DNA of 64,000 bases, from NCBI RefSeq assembly GCF_006970445.1, contig NZ_CP033877.1, positions 3,852,750-3,916,749 on the forward strand. The letters run 5' to 3'. Of this stretch, positions 25,647 to 34,932 are shown piece by piece. The stretch's first letter is position 1; every line of letters begins with the position of its first letter. A model generated the notes under the pieces. The model saw only the letters and a program-made list of their open reading frames with translations. It ran no database searches and was not told the DNA's origin. The DNA is from Stenotrophomonas maltophilia (lineage in GTDB: Bacteria; Pseudomonadota; Gammaproteobacteria; Xanthomonadales; Xanthomonadaceae). A program made the translations under genes and the position numbers.

Positions 25647-26831
25647 TTACTTCGCGTCGCCGGCCGGAGCGGCAGGCTGGGCGGCCGCTGCCGGCTTGGC
25701 CGGAGCAGCGCCCTTCTCGGTGGCCTTGACCGGCATGCCGGGGCCGATCTTCTGCAGGCCTTCGACGATGACCTTGTCGCCGGCCTTCAGACCGTCCTCG
25801 ACCAGCCACTTGTCGCCGACCGTGCGGCTGACCTTGACCGGGCGCACTTCGACCTTGTTGTCCTTGTCGACCACCATTGCCGTGGTGTCGCCCTTCGGAT
25901 CGCGGGCGATGCCCTGCATCGGCACCAGCACCGCGTCGCTGCGCACGCCGCCGCCGATCACTGCACGCACGTACATGCCCGGCATCAGCAGGCCGTCCGG
26001 GTTGTCCACCTTCACGCGCAGGCCGAAGCTGCCGGTGGTCGGATCGACGCTGACTTCGGAGAACTCCAGCGTGCCCTTGTGCTCGAAGGTGCTGCCGTCT
26101 TCCATCAGGATGCTGACCGGCAGGGTCTGGTTGTCCTGCAGGCGGCCGGCGGCCAGTTCGCGGCGCAGCTGCAGCAGCTCGGCCGAGGACTGGGTCAGGT
26201 CGACATAGATCGGGTCCAGCTGCTGCACGGTGGCCAGTGCATTGGCCTGCCCGGCGTTGACCAGCGCACCCTGGGTGACGCTGGACTTGCCGATGCGGCC
26301 GCTGATCGGCGCGGTGATGCGGGCGTAGCCGAGGGTGACGTTGGCCGCATCCAGCGAGGCCTTGGCGGCACCGACATCCGCCTCGGCCTGCTTCTGCGCG
26401 GCCACGGCGTTTTCCAGGTCCTGCTGGCTGACCGCATCGACCTTGGCCAGCTCGGTGATGCGCTTGGCGCTCAGGCGGGCGGCATTGGCGGTGGCTTCGG
26501 CACGGGCCAGCTGGGCGCGGGCGTTGTTGGCCTGGGCGCGGTAGCTGGCGTCGTCGAGCTGGTACAGCGGCTCGCCGGCCTTGACCATGCCACCCTCGGT
26601 GAACAGGCGCTTGGCGACAATGCCGTTCACCTGCGGGCGCACTTCGGCGACCAGGAAGGCATTGGTACGGCCCGGTAGTTCGCGGGTCAGGCCCACGGTC
26701 TCGGACTTCAGCGTGACCACAGTGACGTCACCCGGGCCCTGCTCGGGGGCCTGGGGTTGGCCGCCGCAGGCAGCCACGGTCGCGGCGATTGCCAGCGACA
26801 GTGCAAAGGGTCGGATTCGGCTCAGCAACAT
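25647..26831 (-). CDS. smeD: SmeD, membrane fusion protein of SmeDEF
   Basis: 394 aa. A lipoprotein-type N-terminus (VAAC) is followed by lipoyl-like half-motifs, a coiled-coil hairpin (about 95-175), a beta-barrel and an Ala/Pro-rich tail. It links SmeE to SmeF. The start MLLSRIRPF gives a proper signal; the longer frame crosses the promoter region. Expression is repressed by SmeT at the shared intergenic operator (26984-27023). Confidence 0.95.
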   Translation of the reverse strand: MLLSRIRPFALSLAIAATVAACGGQPQAPEQGPGDVTVVTLKSETVGLTRELPGRTNAFLVAEVRPQVNGIVAKRLFTEGGMVKAGEPLYQLDDASYRAQANNARAQLARAEATANAARLSAKRITELAKVDAVSQQDLENAVAAQKQAEADVGAAKASLDAANVTLGYARITAPISGRIGKSSVTQGALVNAGQANALATVQQLDPIYVDLTQSSAELLQLRRELAAGRLQDNQTLPVSILMEDGSTFEHKGTLEFSEVSVDPTTGSFGLRVKVDNPDGLLMPGMYVRAVIGGGVRSDAVLVPMQGIARDPKGDTTAMVVDKDNKVEVRPVKVSRTVGDKWLVEDGLKAGDKVIVEGLQKIGPGMPVKATEKGAAPAKPAAAAQPAAPAGDAK

Positions 26832-26983
26832 GACGGAAAGGCTCTTGGAGGAAGGAATCTCAGAGGAGGCTGATACCGCTGGACTTCCCCTTGTTCCGGT
26901 GAAAGCCCCGCAGATCGCGCCCACCCGGGTGGAGTGGGAGCCGGACCGGCCTGCCACGCACACGACGGGAATGATGGGTGCGA

Positions 26984-27023
26984 AATATACATACATGCTT
27001 GTTTGTTTGTAAACCGGTACAAT
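26984..27023. promoter_or_regulatory. smeT-smeD divergent promoters and SmeT operator
   Basis: The smeD promoter on the minus strand is -35 TTTACA (27013-27008), 18-bp spacer, -10 TATATT (26989-26984). On the plus strand smeT has TACAAT (27018-27023) with a weak -35. An AT-rich pseudo-palindrome, ACATACATG then CTTGTTTGT (26989-27006), overlaps both. SmeT is known to bind a pseudo-palindrome here that covers both promoters. Confidence 0.8.
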
Positions 27024-27058
27024 TCAGCCACGTTTCACCCGCACTCGTACCCACACCC

Positions 27059-27718
27059 ATGGCCCGCAAGACCAAAGAGGACACCCAGGCAACCCGGGAA
27101 GGCATCCTTGACGCCGCCGAAGCCTGCTTCCATGAACACGGCGTGGCCCGTACCACGCTGGAGATGATCGGTGCCCGCGCCGGCTACACCCGTGGCGCGG
27201 TCTACTGGCACTTCAAGAACAAGAGCGAGGTGCTGGCCGCGATCGTCGAGCGCGTGCACCTGCCCTTCATGCAGGAACTGGAGCGCACCTCCACCGACCA
27301 GCGCGACACCCCGGTGCACGACCTGCGCGCGGTAATGATCCACTCGTTCATCGAGCTGTCCGAGGACGAGCGCCTGCGCAAGACCATGGAAATCATGCTG
27401 CGCAGCGATGCGTCGGCTGACACCAAGGTGCTGACCGAGATGCAGCAGGCCGGTTTCCGCGATGCGCTGGACCGGATGGAGCGCGCCCTGCGCCGCGCCC
27501 GCGATCTGGGCCAGCTGCGCGAAGGCGCCGACCCCAAGATCGCCGCACGCATGCTGCACGCCACCGTGCTGGGCGTGCTGCACGGGGCAATGGTCGAACC
27601 GGAACTGATGGACCTCAAGCGCGACGGCATGCTCGCGCTGGACATGACCCTGGCCGCCTACGTGAAGGACGGTGTGTTCGTTCCCGGAACGGTGCCCGAG
27701 CCGTTGCCGGAAGCATGA
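27059..27718 (+). CDS. smeT: SmeT, TetR-family repressor of smeDEF
   Basis: 219 aa, the known SmeT length. The N-terminal TetR helix-turn-helix is at about 10-56 (LEMIGARAGYTRGAVYWHF), with a C-terminal ligand pocket. Loss of SmeT gives high smeDEF expression and multidrug resistance; triclosan is a known inducer. No stop, frameshift or obvious lesion is present, so this copy looks functional. The stop overlaps the following mepB-family gene by 4 bp. Confidence 0.96.
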   Translation: MARKTKEDTQATREGILDAAEACFHEHGVARTTLEMIGARAGYTRGAVYWHFKNKSEVLAAIVERVHLPFMQELERTSTDQRDTPVHDLRAVMIHSFIELSEDERLRKTMEIMLRSDASADTKVLTEMQQAGFRDALDRMERALRRARDLGQLREGADPKIAARMLHATVLGVLHGAMVEPELMDLKRDGMLALDMTLAAYVKDGVFVPGTVPEPLPEA

Positions 27719-28224
27719 GCGGCGTTGCTGCCGCCATCGCGGCACTGCACGATCTCTACCTGCCCGCAGGGCTGCAGTTGACCGGACCGATCGTGGCGGA
27801 AGCGGAAAGCGCAGAGTACGGTGCCTGCCGCTTTGCCCTTGAGGGTCACAGCATCGTGTTCCGCGTCGCGAAGATCACCCCCACCAAGACCGGCCAGTTC
27901 GTAACCCTGTGGAAGCGCCCCGCCCCCGGTTCTGATATCGCTCCATTGGATGCAGCCGATGCTGTGCACTTCGTGGTGATCGCGGTCTTCGACGGAACAC
28001 AGCGCGGGCAGTTCATCTTCAGTCGTGACCTGCTGATCGAGCGCGGTGTGATGTCGCGCGATGGCGAGGGCGGAAAGCGCGCCCTCCGTGTCTATCCGCC
28101 GTGGAGCACGCCGACCGCAAAGGACGCGATCCGGACCCGGCAGTGGCAGCTTCGTTGCTTCCTGCCCACCGGTGCTGATGTCTCCGCCTCCGCCGGTGAT
28201 CGATTACGCTCACTGTTGGGTTGA
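27715..28224 (+). CDS. MepB-family protein
   Basis: 169 aa, soluble. It resembles the MepB family (YGACRFALEGHSIVFRVAK; PTKTGQFVTLWKR; GVMSRDGEGGKRALRVYPPW). MepB takes its name from the S. aureus mepRAB multidrug locus and has no proven biochemical role. ATGA overlap with smeT implies coupled translation with the smeDEF repressor. Confidence 0.85.
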   Translation: MSGVAAAIAALHDLYLPAGLQLTGPIVAEAESAEYGACRFALEGHSIVFRVAKITPTKTGQFVTLWKRPAPGSDIAPLDAADAVHFVVIAVFDGTQRGQFIFSRDLLIERGVMSRDGEGGKRALRVYPPWSTPTAKDAIRTRQWQLRCFLPTGADVSASAGDRLRSLLG

Positions 28225-28259
28225 ACCCGGCGGACCTTCCCTTTTCTGGACGCATCCTG

Positions 28260-29252
28260 ATGATCCTGGACAACGTGGTGTGGGGCTTCATCGGCTGTGG
28301 CAGCGTCACCGAGAAGAAGAGCGGGCCGGCCCTGGCCAACACGCCGGGCTCACGGGTGGCCGCGGTCATGCGCCGCAATGCGGCGTTGGCCGAGGATTAT
28401 GCGCGGCGCCATGCGATTCCCCGCTGGTACGCGGACGCCGATGCACTCATCGCCGACCCGGAAGTGAACGCGATCTACGTTGCGACGCCGCCCTCCACGC
28501 ACATGCACTACGCATTGCAGGCGATAGCTGCGGGCAAGCCGGTCTACATCGAAAAGCCGATGGCCATGGACCACGACGAGTGCCAGCGCATCATTGAAGC
28601 CAGCGCCCGCAGCGGCGTGCCGGTGTTCGTCGCCTACTACCGCCGCGCCCTGCCCCGCTTCGCACAGGTGAAGCAGTTGCTGGACAGCGACGCGATCGGT
28701 ACGCCGCGCAGCGTGCGCGCGACCCTTCATCGGCCGCATTCAGTAAATGCCGCATCACCGGACTTCTGGCGGACCAACCCCGCGATCGCTGGCGGCGGGC
28801 TGTTTGTCGATCTGGGCTCGCATACCCTGGACCTGCTCGACCATCTATTGGGGCCGCTGAGCGATGTGCATGGCCTGGCCAGTTCGTTGACCGGCGCCTA
28901 CGCCGCCGAGGACAGCGTCTCGATGTGCTTCCGCACCGGGACGGGTGCGCACGGCATCGCGCAATGGAGCTTCTGCGCGTTCCGCCGCCAGGATGAGATC
29001 GAGATCACCGGCGACCGTGGGCAGCTGCGCTTTGCCACCTTCGAGGACGTTCCGGTGGAGCTGGAAACCGAAGCCGGCGTGCAGAGGTTCGACATCCCCA
29101 ACCCGCCGTCGATCCAGCAACCGTTGATCGCCTCCCTCGTGGACGAACTGTGCGGCAACGGGCGCTCGCCCTCGAACGGCATCAGTGCCGCCCGCACCAG
29201 TGCGGTGATCGACCAGGTGCTGCAGGCCTATCGCACGCGGCAATCGCGCTGA
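28260..29252 (+). CDS. Gfo/Idh/MocA-family NAD(P)-dependent oxidoreductase
   Basis: 330 aa. An N-terminal Rossmann fold (WGFIGCGSVTEKK) and the EKP motif (98-100) with its catalytic-region Lys are followed by the alpha/beta C-terminal domain (GGGLFVDLGSHTLDLLDHLLG). The likely substrate is a sugar or polyol; identity unknown. ATG 28260 is chosen; a TTG at 28221 overlapping the mepB-family stop would add 13 residues. Possibly the third gene of a smeT-mepB transcript. Confidence 0.88.
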   Translation: MILDNVVWGFIGCGSVTEKKSGPALANTPGSRVAAVMRRNAALAEDYARRHAIPRWYADADALIADPEVNAIYVATPPSTHMHYALQAIAAGKPVYIEKPMAMDHDECQRIIEASARSGVPVFVAYYRRALPRFAQVKQLLDSDAIGTPRSVRATLHRPHSVNAASPDFWRTNPAIAGGGLFVDLGSHTLDLLDHLLGPLSDVHGLASSLTGAYAAEDSVSMCFRTGTGAHGIAQWSFCAFRRQDEIEITGDRGQLRFATFEDVPVELETEAGVQRFDIPNPPSIQQPLIASLVDELCGNGRSPSNGISAARTSAVIDQVLQAYRTRQSR

Positions 29253-29261
29253 CCGCACAGG

Positions 29262-29288
29262 AAAAAGGCCGCCTTGCGGCGGCCTTTT
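29262..29288. terminator. bidirectional intrinsic terminator
   Basis: Stem GGCCGCC / GGCGGCC (29267-29273, 29278-29284) with a TTGC loop, preceded by A5 and followed by T4, between the convergent oxidoreductase and hslU. Confidence 0.9.
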
Positions 29289-29300
29289 CCGTATCGGGCG

Positions 29301-30674
29301 TTACAGGATGTAGCGGCTCAGGTCCGGGTCCTGCACCAGCTCGCCCAGATGTGCATCGACGTAGGCGCTGTCGATGGCCAGGGTTTCGCCATCGCGGTCC
29401 GGTGCCTCGTAGCTGAGCGAATCCAGCAGGCGTTCCAGCACGGTGTGCAGGCGGCGGGCACCGATGTTCTCCTGGCGCTCGTTCACCTGGAAGGCGATCT
29501 CGGCCAGGCGGTCGATGGCATCGGCGGTGAAGCTGACCTTGACGCCTTCGGTGGCCAGCAGCGCTTCGTACTGCTTGGTCAGCGCGGCCTTCGGCTCGGT
29601 CAGGATGCGCACGAAGTCATTCTTGCTCAGCGCACCCAGTTCCACGCGGATCGGGAAACGACCCTGCAGCTCCGGAATCAGATCGCTGGGCTTGGCAAGG
29701 TGGAACGCGCCCGACGCGATGAACAGGATGTGGTCGGTCTTGATCGTGCCGTACTTGGTGGACACGTTGGAGCCTTCCACCAGTGGCAGCAGGTCGCGCT
29801 GCACGCCTTCGCGGGAGACATCGCCACCGCCCACGTTGTCACCACGCTTGGCGACCTTGTCGATCTCGTCGATGAAGACGATGCCGTGCTGCTCGCAGGC
29901 CTCGATCGCCGCCGTGCGGATATCGTCCTCGTTGACCAGCTTGCCGGCCTCTTCTTCCACCAGCAGCGGACGCGCGGCCTTGATGGTCAGCGTGCGCTTG
30001 TGCGCCTTGGCGCCGCCGCCGAGGTTGGCGAACATCGACTTCAGCTGCTGGCCCATTTCCTCCATGCCCGGCGGGGTCATGATGTCCATGCTGACGTTGG
30101 CAGCCAGGTCGAGCTCGATCTCACGCTCGTCCAGCTCACCATTGCGCAGCATCTTGCGGAACTTGATGCGGGTCTCGTTGTCCTGCGCCGACGGTTCGTT
30201 GCGCGCCACTTCCGGATCGAAACCGATGCCGCCGCTACGGCGCGGCAGCAGTGCATCGAGAATGCGGTCTTCTGCGCGTTCTTCGGCCTGGGTACGCACA
30301 CGCACCTTGGCCTGTTCGCGATAGAGCTTCACTGCGGTATCGGCCAGGTCGCGGATGATCTGCTCGACGTCCTTGCCGACGTAGCCGACTTCGGTGAAGC
30401 GGGTGGCTTCGACCTTCACGAACGGTGCGTTGGCCAGCGTGGCCAGTCGACGCGCGATCTCGGTCTTGCCGACGCCGGTCGGGCCGATCATCAGGATGTT
30501 CTTCGGCATCACTTCATTGCGCAGCTCAGGCACCAGCTGCATGCGGCGCCAGCGGTTGCGCAGGGCGATGGCCACGGCGCGCTTGGCGTCATGCTGGCCC
30601 ACGATGTGCCGGTCCAGTTCCTGCACGATCTCGCGCGGGGTCATGGTGGCGGAGGAAACTTCGATCTTCGACAT
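29301..30674 (-). CDS. hslU: HslU, ATPase subunit of the HslVU protease
   Basis: 457 aa AAA+ unfoldase (ClpY). Walker A is GPTGVGKTE, Walker B is IVFIDEIDK and the C-terminal tail LSRYIL docks into HslV. The inserted I-domain lies in the middle. It unfolds substrates in the cytosol under heat and envelope stress. ATG 30674 gives the family-like length (E. coli 443 aa). It lies after hslV with SMAG repeats between. Confidence 0.95.
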   Translation of the reverse strand: MSKIEVSSATMTPREIVQELDRHIVGQHDAKRAVAIALRNRWRRMQLVPELRNEVMPKNILMIGPTGVGKTEIARRLATLANAPFVKVEATRFTEVGYVGKDVEQIIRDLADTAVKLYREQAKVRVRTQAEERAEDRILDALLPRRSGGIGFDPEVARNEPSAQDNETRIKFRKMLRNGELDEREIELDLAANVSMDIMTPPGMEEMGQQLKSMFANLGGGAKAHKRTLTIKAARPLLVEEEAGKLVNEDDIRTAAIEACEQHGIVFIDEIDKVAKRGDNVGGGDVSREGVQRDLLPLVEGSNVSTKYGTIKTDHILFIASGAFHLAKPSDLIPELQGRFPIRVELGALSKNDFVRILTEPKAALTKQYEALLATEGVKVSFTADAIDRLAEIAFQVNERQENIGARRLHTVLERLLDSLSYEAPDRDGETLAIDSAYVDAHLGELVQDPDLSRYIL

Positions 30675-30699
30675 GGTTGTGCTCACGAATTCATTGTCG

Positions 30700-30772
30700 G
30701 TAGTGCCGGCCGCTGGCCGGCAACCAGGCACGCGTGCGGGGGCTCATGAGGTTGCCGGCCAGCAGCCAGCAC
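30700..30772. repeat. pair of SMAG-type elements between hslV and hslU
   Basis: A GTAG-ended copy at 30700-30721 and an imperfect inverted copy (core GCCGGCCAGCAGCCAGC) at 30751-30772 fill the hslV-hslU gap, which is unusual for this normally tight pair. Confidence 0.8.
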
Positions 30773-30777
30773 ACCCC

Positions 30778-31329
30778 TCACAGCTCCTCGACCACCACGT
30801 TCCGGTTGGTATAGATGCAGATGTCGCCGGCGATGCCGATCGCTTCACTGGCGATGGTGCGTGCATCCAGTTCGGTGTGCGCCATCAACGCGCGCGCGGC
30901 CGACAGTGCATACGAACCGCCCGAACCGATGGCGATGATGCCGTCCTCCGGCTCGATCACATCACCGGTGCCGCTGATGATCAGCGAGGTTTCCTTGTCG
31001 GCCACTGCCAGCAGGGCTTCAAGCTTGCCGAGGCGGCGCTCGGTGCGCCAATCCTTGGCCAGCTCGACCGCGGCGCGCTGCAGCTGGCCGTGTTTCTCCA
31101 GCTTGGCCTCGAACAGCTCGAACAGGGTGAAGGCATCGGCGGCGGCACCGGCGAAGCCGGCCAGCACCTGGCCATCACGGCCAAGGCGGCGCACCTTGCG
31201 CGCATTGCCCTTCATCACGGTGTGGCCCAGCGTGACCTGGCCGTCGCCGGCAATGGCCACGTGCTCGCCGCGACGGACGCAGACGATGGTAGTGGCGTGG
31301 AAAACGTTGGGGTTCTGACTGGGGTCCAT
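30778..31329 (-). CDS. hslV: HslV, peptidase subunit of the HslVU protease
   Basis: 183 aa, proteasome-beta-like threonine peptidase. The catalytic Thr is in [11 protein letters not shown], preceded by about 12 residues that must be removed; E. coli HslV begins directly MTTIV. Conserved GDGQVTLG and [13 protein letters not shown] blocks are present. It is upstream of hslU. Confidence 0.95.
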   Translation of the reverse strand: MDPSQNPNVFHATTIVCVRRGEHVAIAGDGQVTLGHTVMKGNARKVRRLGRDGQVLAGFAGAAADAFTLFELFEAKLEKHGQLQRAAVELAKDWRTERRLGKLEALLAVADKETSLIISGTGDVIEPEDGIIAIGSGGSYALSAARALMAHTELDARTIASEAIGIAGDICIYTNRNVVVEEL

Positions 31330-31403
31330 GCGGCCTCCGATAGCTGTTCACGGGACATGGGGACAGCGCCGGGTGCGATCAAGCCTGCGCGGATGGCTGC
31401 CGT

Positions 31404-31604
31404 TCAGCGCTTGGCGTGCGACGGCCGGTCCGGATTCGGCTCGATACCCCAGGCGATGTACCAGTCTTCACCCTGCGTCTCGATCGGGTGCTGGGTGCGG
31501 CCGGAACCATTGCCGCAGGCCAGCGCGTCAGCCGCGCAGTAGCGGTCGCAGCCCCAGCAGATGCGTTCGGGGTGCTTGGGATGCAGCGGAATGGGCTTCG
31601 CCAT
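31404..31604 (-). CDS. small DUF3079 protein
   Basis: 66 aa. The conserved core HPKHPERICWGCDRYC, then ACGNGSGRTQHPIE and DDW/EDW, identifies DUF3079, a small Cys-rich family of unknown role; four Cys could bind metal. The start MAKPIPLHP follows GAGGA, a good ribosome-binding site 10 nt upstream. It lies between xerC and hslV on the same strand. Confidence 0.88.
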   Translation of the reverse strand: MAKPIPLHPKHPERICWGCDRYCAADALACGNGSGRTQHPIETQGEDWYIAWGIEPNPDRPSHAKR

Positions 31605-31681
31605 GGTGGTGGTTTCCTCGTGGCCTGCGGCCACGATGCGCCGCTGGCGCCCACCCTGCCCTGATCCAGATCAAGCGCAGG

Positions 31682-32572
31682 CTATTCAGCCTTGTCGTCC
31701 CTGCTGCGGCGCTTGGCGCGCGGATGCGCGGCGTCGTAGACCTTGGCCAGGTGCTGGAAATCGAGGTGAGTGTAGATCTGCGTCGTGGCGATGTCGGCAT
31801 GGCCGAGCAGCTCCTGCACACCGCGCAGGTCGCCGGACGATTCCAGGATATGGCTGGCGAAACTGTGCCGAAGCATGTGCGGATGCACGTGCTTGAACAG
31901 TCCCTGGCGCTGTGCAAGCTGGCGGATGCGGATCTGCACCGCACGCTGGCTGATCGGCCCGTTGCGGCCGGGGAACACCGGCGAGGCCGGGCCGCCGCCA
32001 CTTTCCGCGCGCCATGCCTGCAGCGCTTCGCGCGCCGGCCGGCCGAACGGCACCCGGCGCTGGCGGTTGCCCTTGCCCAGCACGTTGACCAGCCCGCTGT
32101 CGAAATCCAGATCGCGCCAGGTCAGCGCACAGACTTCGCTCAGGCGCAGGCCGGAGGAATAGAACAGTTCCAGCAGCGCGCGGTCACGGCGGCCGAGTTC
32201 ACCTTCCGGCTCCAGCTCGACCAGCTGCACGGCTTCATCGGCGTCGAGGACCTGTGGCAACCGGCGTGGCGCGCGCGGTGCCTTCTGCGTTGCCGCCGGA
32301 CTGACCTCGATGCGCCCGTGCTTGAGCAGCCAGGCATAGAAGCTCCGGCAGGCCGACAAGCGACGCTGCAGGCTCTTGGCCGACAGACCGCGGCGGTGCT
32401 CATCGGCAATGAACTGGCGCAACGCGTCGGCATCAAGCGCCTCCACCACCACGCCACGCGGCTCGGCCCAGGCCGACAGCGCGTCCAGGTCGCGGCGATA
32501 GGCGTCGAGCGTATGTGCCGACATCCGCCGCTCCACCTGCAGGTGCTGCAGGAAGGCCTGTACCGCGCTCAT
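31682..32572 (-). CDS. xerC: XerC tyrosine recombinase
   Basis: 296 aa. An N-terminal SAM-like core-binding domain precedes the catalytic domain with all active residues: Arg143, Lys167, His232, Arg235, His258 and nucleophile Tyr267. With XerD it resolves chromosome dimers at dif. It sits in the typical lptM-dapF-DUF484-xerC operon, 16 bp after the DUF484 gene. Confidence 0.95.
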   Translation of the reverse strand: MSAVQAFLQHLQVERRMSAHTLDAYRRDLDALSAWAEPRGVVVEALDADALRQFIADEHRRGLSAKSLQRRLSACRSFYAWLLKHGRIEVSPAATQKAPRAPRRLPQVLDADEAVQLVELEPEGELGRRDRALLELFYSSGLRLSEVCALTWRDLDFDSGLVNVLGKGNRQRRVPFGRPAREALQAWRAESGGGPASPVFPGRNGPISQRAVQIRIRQLAQRQGLFKHVHPHMLRHSFASHILESSGDLRGVQELLGHADIATTQIYTHLDFQHLAKVYDAAHPRAKRRSRDDKAE

Positions 32573-32588
32573 CGTCGCCGTGCCCTGC

Positions 32589-33263
32589 TCAGCCGGGGAA
32601 ACGCTTCAGGCCAGTGACCAGCGCGTCGCCCATCATGCGCAGGAACAACGTCCCCATGCCCGGATAGAAGCGGTTCGGGTCGTGGCTGCCGACCGCGATC
32701 AGGCCGACGCCCGGCAGCGGCAGCAGCGCGGTGGTCTGCACTTCTTCGCTGCGCACGCCGTACAGCACGGCATTCTTTTCCGGCTGCAGGCGGCCGCAGA
32801 TCGGCTCGCCATCGTTCAGGCAATCGCGGAACGGGCCCAATTGCGGATCATCGGCGGCAATCACCTGCAGCCAGTCGGCCTGTTCCAGCCCGGCCACCGG
32901 CGTGTGCACCACCAGCCGCACCAGGTCGCCGGCGAAGTCTTCCTGCAGCGATGCGGCCATCGCACGCAGGGTGTCAGCCGCGTTGTCCTGCTTCATCAGT
33001 GCCAGGGTCAGCTGGTGCGTGCGCACCGCAAGGCGCTCATTGATCTGCGCGGTCGCGCCCAGGTCGGCCAACCGCCGCGCCAGCTCGCGGTTCTTCTCGC
33101 GCAGCACTTCCAGCTGGTAGCTGGCCAGCGATGCGGTCGGGCCGTCATCGCGCGGCACCACCAGGGTCAGGGCCAGGTCCGGGAACTGCTTGAGGAAGCC
33201 CGGATGACGCCGCAACCAGGCAGCGACTTCATGGGCCCCGAGCTTGTCGACGGTTTCGCTCAT
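32589..33263 (-). CDS. DUF484 (GAF-like) protein
   Basis: 224 aa. An N-terminal [16 protein letters not shown] block, a coiled coil ([16 protein letters not shown]) and a GAF-like domain ending [14 protein letters not shown] identify DUF484. Its role is unknown, though it is conserved between dapF and xerC in gammaproteobacteria. The start overlaps the dapF stop by 4 bp. Confidence 0.92.
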   Translation of the reverse strand: MSETVDKLGAHEVAAWLRRHPGFLKQFPDLALTLVVPRDDGPTASLASYQLEVLREKNRELARRLADLGATAQINERLAVRTHQLTLALMKQDNAADTLRAMAASLQEDFAGDLVRLVVHTPVAGLEQADWLQVIAADDPQLGPFRDCLNDGEPICGRLQPEKNAVLYGVRSEEVQTTALLPLPGVGLIAVGSHDPNRFYPGMGTLFLRMMGDALVTGLKRFPG

Positions 33264-34111
33264 GCCATCCACTCCCCTTCGAAGACGAATGCGGTCGGGC
33301 CCGCCATCACCACCGGCTGGCCATCGCCCGGCCACTGGATGCGCAGGTCGCCACCGGGCAGGCTGATGCGCGCATCGCGCTGCAGGCGGCCGCGCTGCAT
33401 CAGGGTCACCGCGGCGGCGCAGGCGCCACTGCCGCAGGCCAGGGTTTCACCGACGCCGCGCTCGAACACGCGCAGGCGGGCGTGCGCCGGGCCCATCACC
33501 TGGGCGAAGCCCACGTTCACCGAGCGCGGGAACGACGCGTGCTGCTGCAGCAGCGAACCCACGCGTTCGACCGGCGCAGCATCGATCAGGCCCACTTCGA
33601 TCACGGCATGCGGGTTGCCCATCGACACCGCAGCAAAGCGGACGCTCTCGCCCTGCAGCGGCAGCAGGTATTCCTCGCGCGCGTGGGCGAAGCCCATCAG
33701 CGGCACGTTGGCCGGTTCGAACGCAGGCACGCCCATGGTCACCGCGAACTGGCCCTCGCCCAGCACCTTCACTTCGTGGCTGGCCAGCGGGCTGTCGATG
33801 ACGAATGCATCGCCCTGCGCGCTGCCCTCGCGCACCAGCCAGGCCGCGATGCAGCGCGCGCCATTGCCGCACTGCTCGGAATTGGAACCGTCGGCATTCC
33901 AGATGCGGTACGAGGCCACCGAGCCTTCCGCACGCGGCGCCTCGATGGTCAGGATCTGGTCGCAGCCGACGCCGGTGTGGCGGTCGGCCAGGCGCGCGGC
34001 CAGTTCAGGCGTGGGCGGCGCAGTGCCGTCACGCAGGTCGATCACTACGAAATCATTGCCCGCGCCGTGCATCTTGCTGAAGCGCAGGGCCTTGGAACCG
34101 GCCTCACTCAT
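33260..34111 (-). CDS. dapF: diaminopimelate epimerase
   Basis: 283 aa. It converts LL- to meso-diaminopimelate for lysine and peptidoglycan. The two catalytic cysteines are present: Cys81 in [10 protein letters not shown] and Cys226 in LACGSGAC. It overlaps lptM by 8 bp upstream and the DUF484 gene by 4 bp downstream. Confidence 0.96.
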   Translation of the reverse strand: MSEAGSKALRFSKMHGAGNDFVVIDLRDGTAPPTPELAARLADRHTGVGCDQILTIEAPRAEGSVASYRIWNADGSNSEQCGNGARCIAAWLVREGSAQGDAFVIDSPLASHEVKVLGEGQFAVTMGVPAFEPANVPLMGFAHAREEYLLPLQGESVRFAAVSMGNPHAVIEVGLIDAAPVERVGSLLQQHASFPRSVNVGFAQVMGPAHARLRVFERGVGETLACGSGACAAAVTLMQRGRLQRDARISLPGGDLRIQWPGDGQPVVMAGPTAFVFEGEWMA

Positions 34112-34370
34112 TCCCGCTGCCCGCCTTCTTCGCAGGCACCGGCTGGGTGGTCGGTGCAGCCGGCTCCACGGTCGTGGCCGGGGTGCCGCTGCCCTGGGTC
34201 TCCGCCGGGGTCGCCTCAGCGGCGGGCTCGGCTGCGGGTTCGACGGTTTCTTCCACCGGCACCGGCTTCTGCGGCAGAACCAGCGGGCCCTTGTTGCCGC
34301 AGGCGGCGAGGAGCAGCAGCGAGGCCGCTGCCAGCGGAATCAGGATGGCGTTTCGATGGGGGATCTTCAT
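34104..34370 (-). CDS. lptM: LptM (YifL) small lipoprotein
   Basis: 88 aa. The signal with lipobox LAAC is followed by GNKGPLVLP, the conserved LptM N-terminus, then a Pro/Ala/Glu-rich tail. LptM assists oxidative maturation of the LptD-LptE LPS translocon. It is the first gene of lptM-dapF-DUF484-xerC. Confidence 0.9.
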   Translation of the reverse strand: MKIPHRNAILIPLAAASLLLLAACGNKGPLVLPQKPVPVEETVEPAAEPAAEATPAETQGSGTPATTVEPAAPTTQPVPAKKAGSGNE

Positions 34371-34418
34371 GCCCCGAGTATAGCCATTGGCGGCTGAGCG
34401 GTTCGTGCAGGGGATCGG

Positions 34419-34443
34419 GTTGCTGGCCAGCGGCCGGCACTCC
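34419..34443 (-). repeat. SMAG-type REP stem-loop
   Basis: A diverged copy, GCTGGCCAGCGGCCGGC then CACTCC, between the DUF454 gene and lptM. Confidence 0.7.
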
Positions 34444-34452
34444 CGCAGGCGC

Positions 34453-34878
34453 TCAATCGGCGGGCGGTGGCAGCGGCCGCGTCCACAGCCAGATCGCCAC
34501 CACGGTCATGCTGCCGATCGAGAACCACTTCACCCAGGCGATCGGCACGCACCACAGCATGATGGCGGCGCACACGGCCATGGTGATCGTGGCCATCCAC
34601 TTGCCGTAGCGGCTGACCGCCCCGTGTGCCTGCCAGTTGGCGATGGCCGGGCCGAAGCGCGGGTGCTGCAGCAGCCAGTTGTGCAGGCGTTCGGATCCGC
34701 GCGAGGCGGCCCACGCCGAGATCAGGATGAATACGGTGGTCGGAAGGCCCGGCACGAAGATGCCGACAATGCCGGTGCCGAGGCTGACGTAGGCCAGCAG
34801 CCACCACGCCCAGCGGAAACGCACCACGCGCGGTGGCGTGGCGGTATCGCGGGATGTGGGGGGCTCGGGCAGGCTCAT
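34453..34878 (-). CDS. YbaN-like DUF454 inner-membrane protein
   Basis: 141 aa with three or four membrane segments. The signature LGTGIVGIFVPGLPTTVFIL and WAASRGSERLHNWLLQHPRFG identify DUF454/YbaN. Function unknown. It is 54 bp after the oligopeptidase gene on the same strand direction but need not be co-transcribed. Confidence 0.9.
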   Translation of the reverse strand: MSLPEPPTSRDTATPPRVVRFRWAWWLLAYVSLGTGIVGIFVPGLPTTVFILISAWAASRGSERLHNWLLQHPRFGPAIANWQAHGAVSRYGKWMATITMAVCAAIMLWCVPIAWVKWFSIGSMTVVAIWLWTRPLPPPAD

Positions 34879-34932
34879 GGCCGCAAGGATAACGGTTCGG
34901 GGTGCCCGGCAACGCCCGGCACCCCTTCGCCG

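Noticed and set aside
21579..26678. Open plus-strand frame of about 1,700 codons
   Set aside because: It is antisense to smeF, smeE and smeD, which have full family motifs. The His/Gln/Arg/Gly-rich translation is typical of reverse-frame shadows in high-GC DNA.
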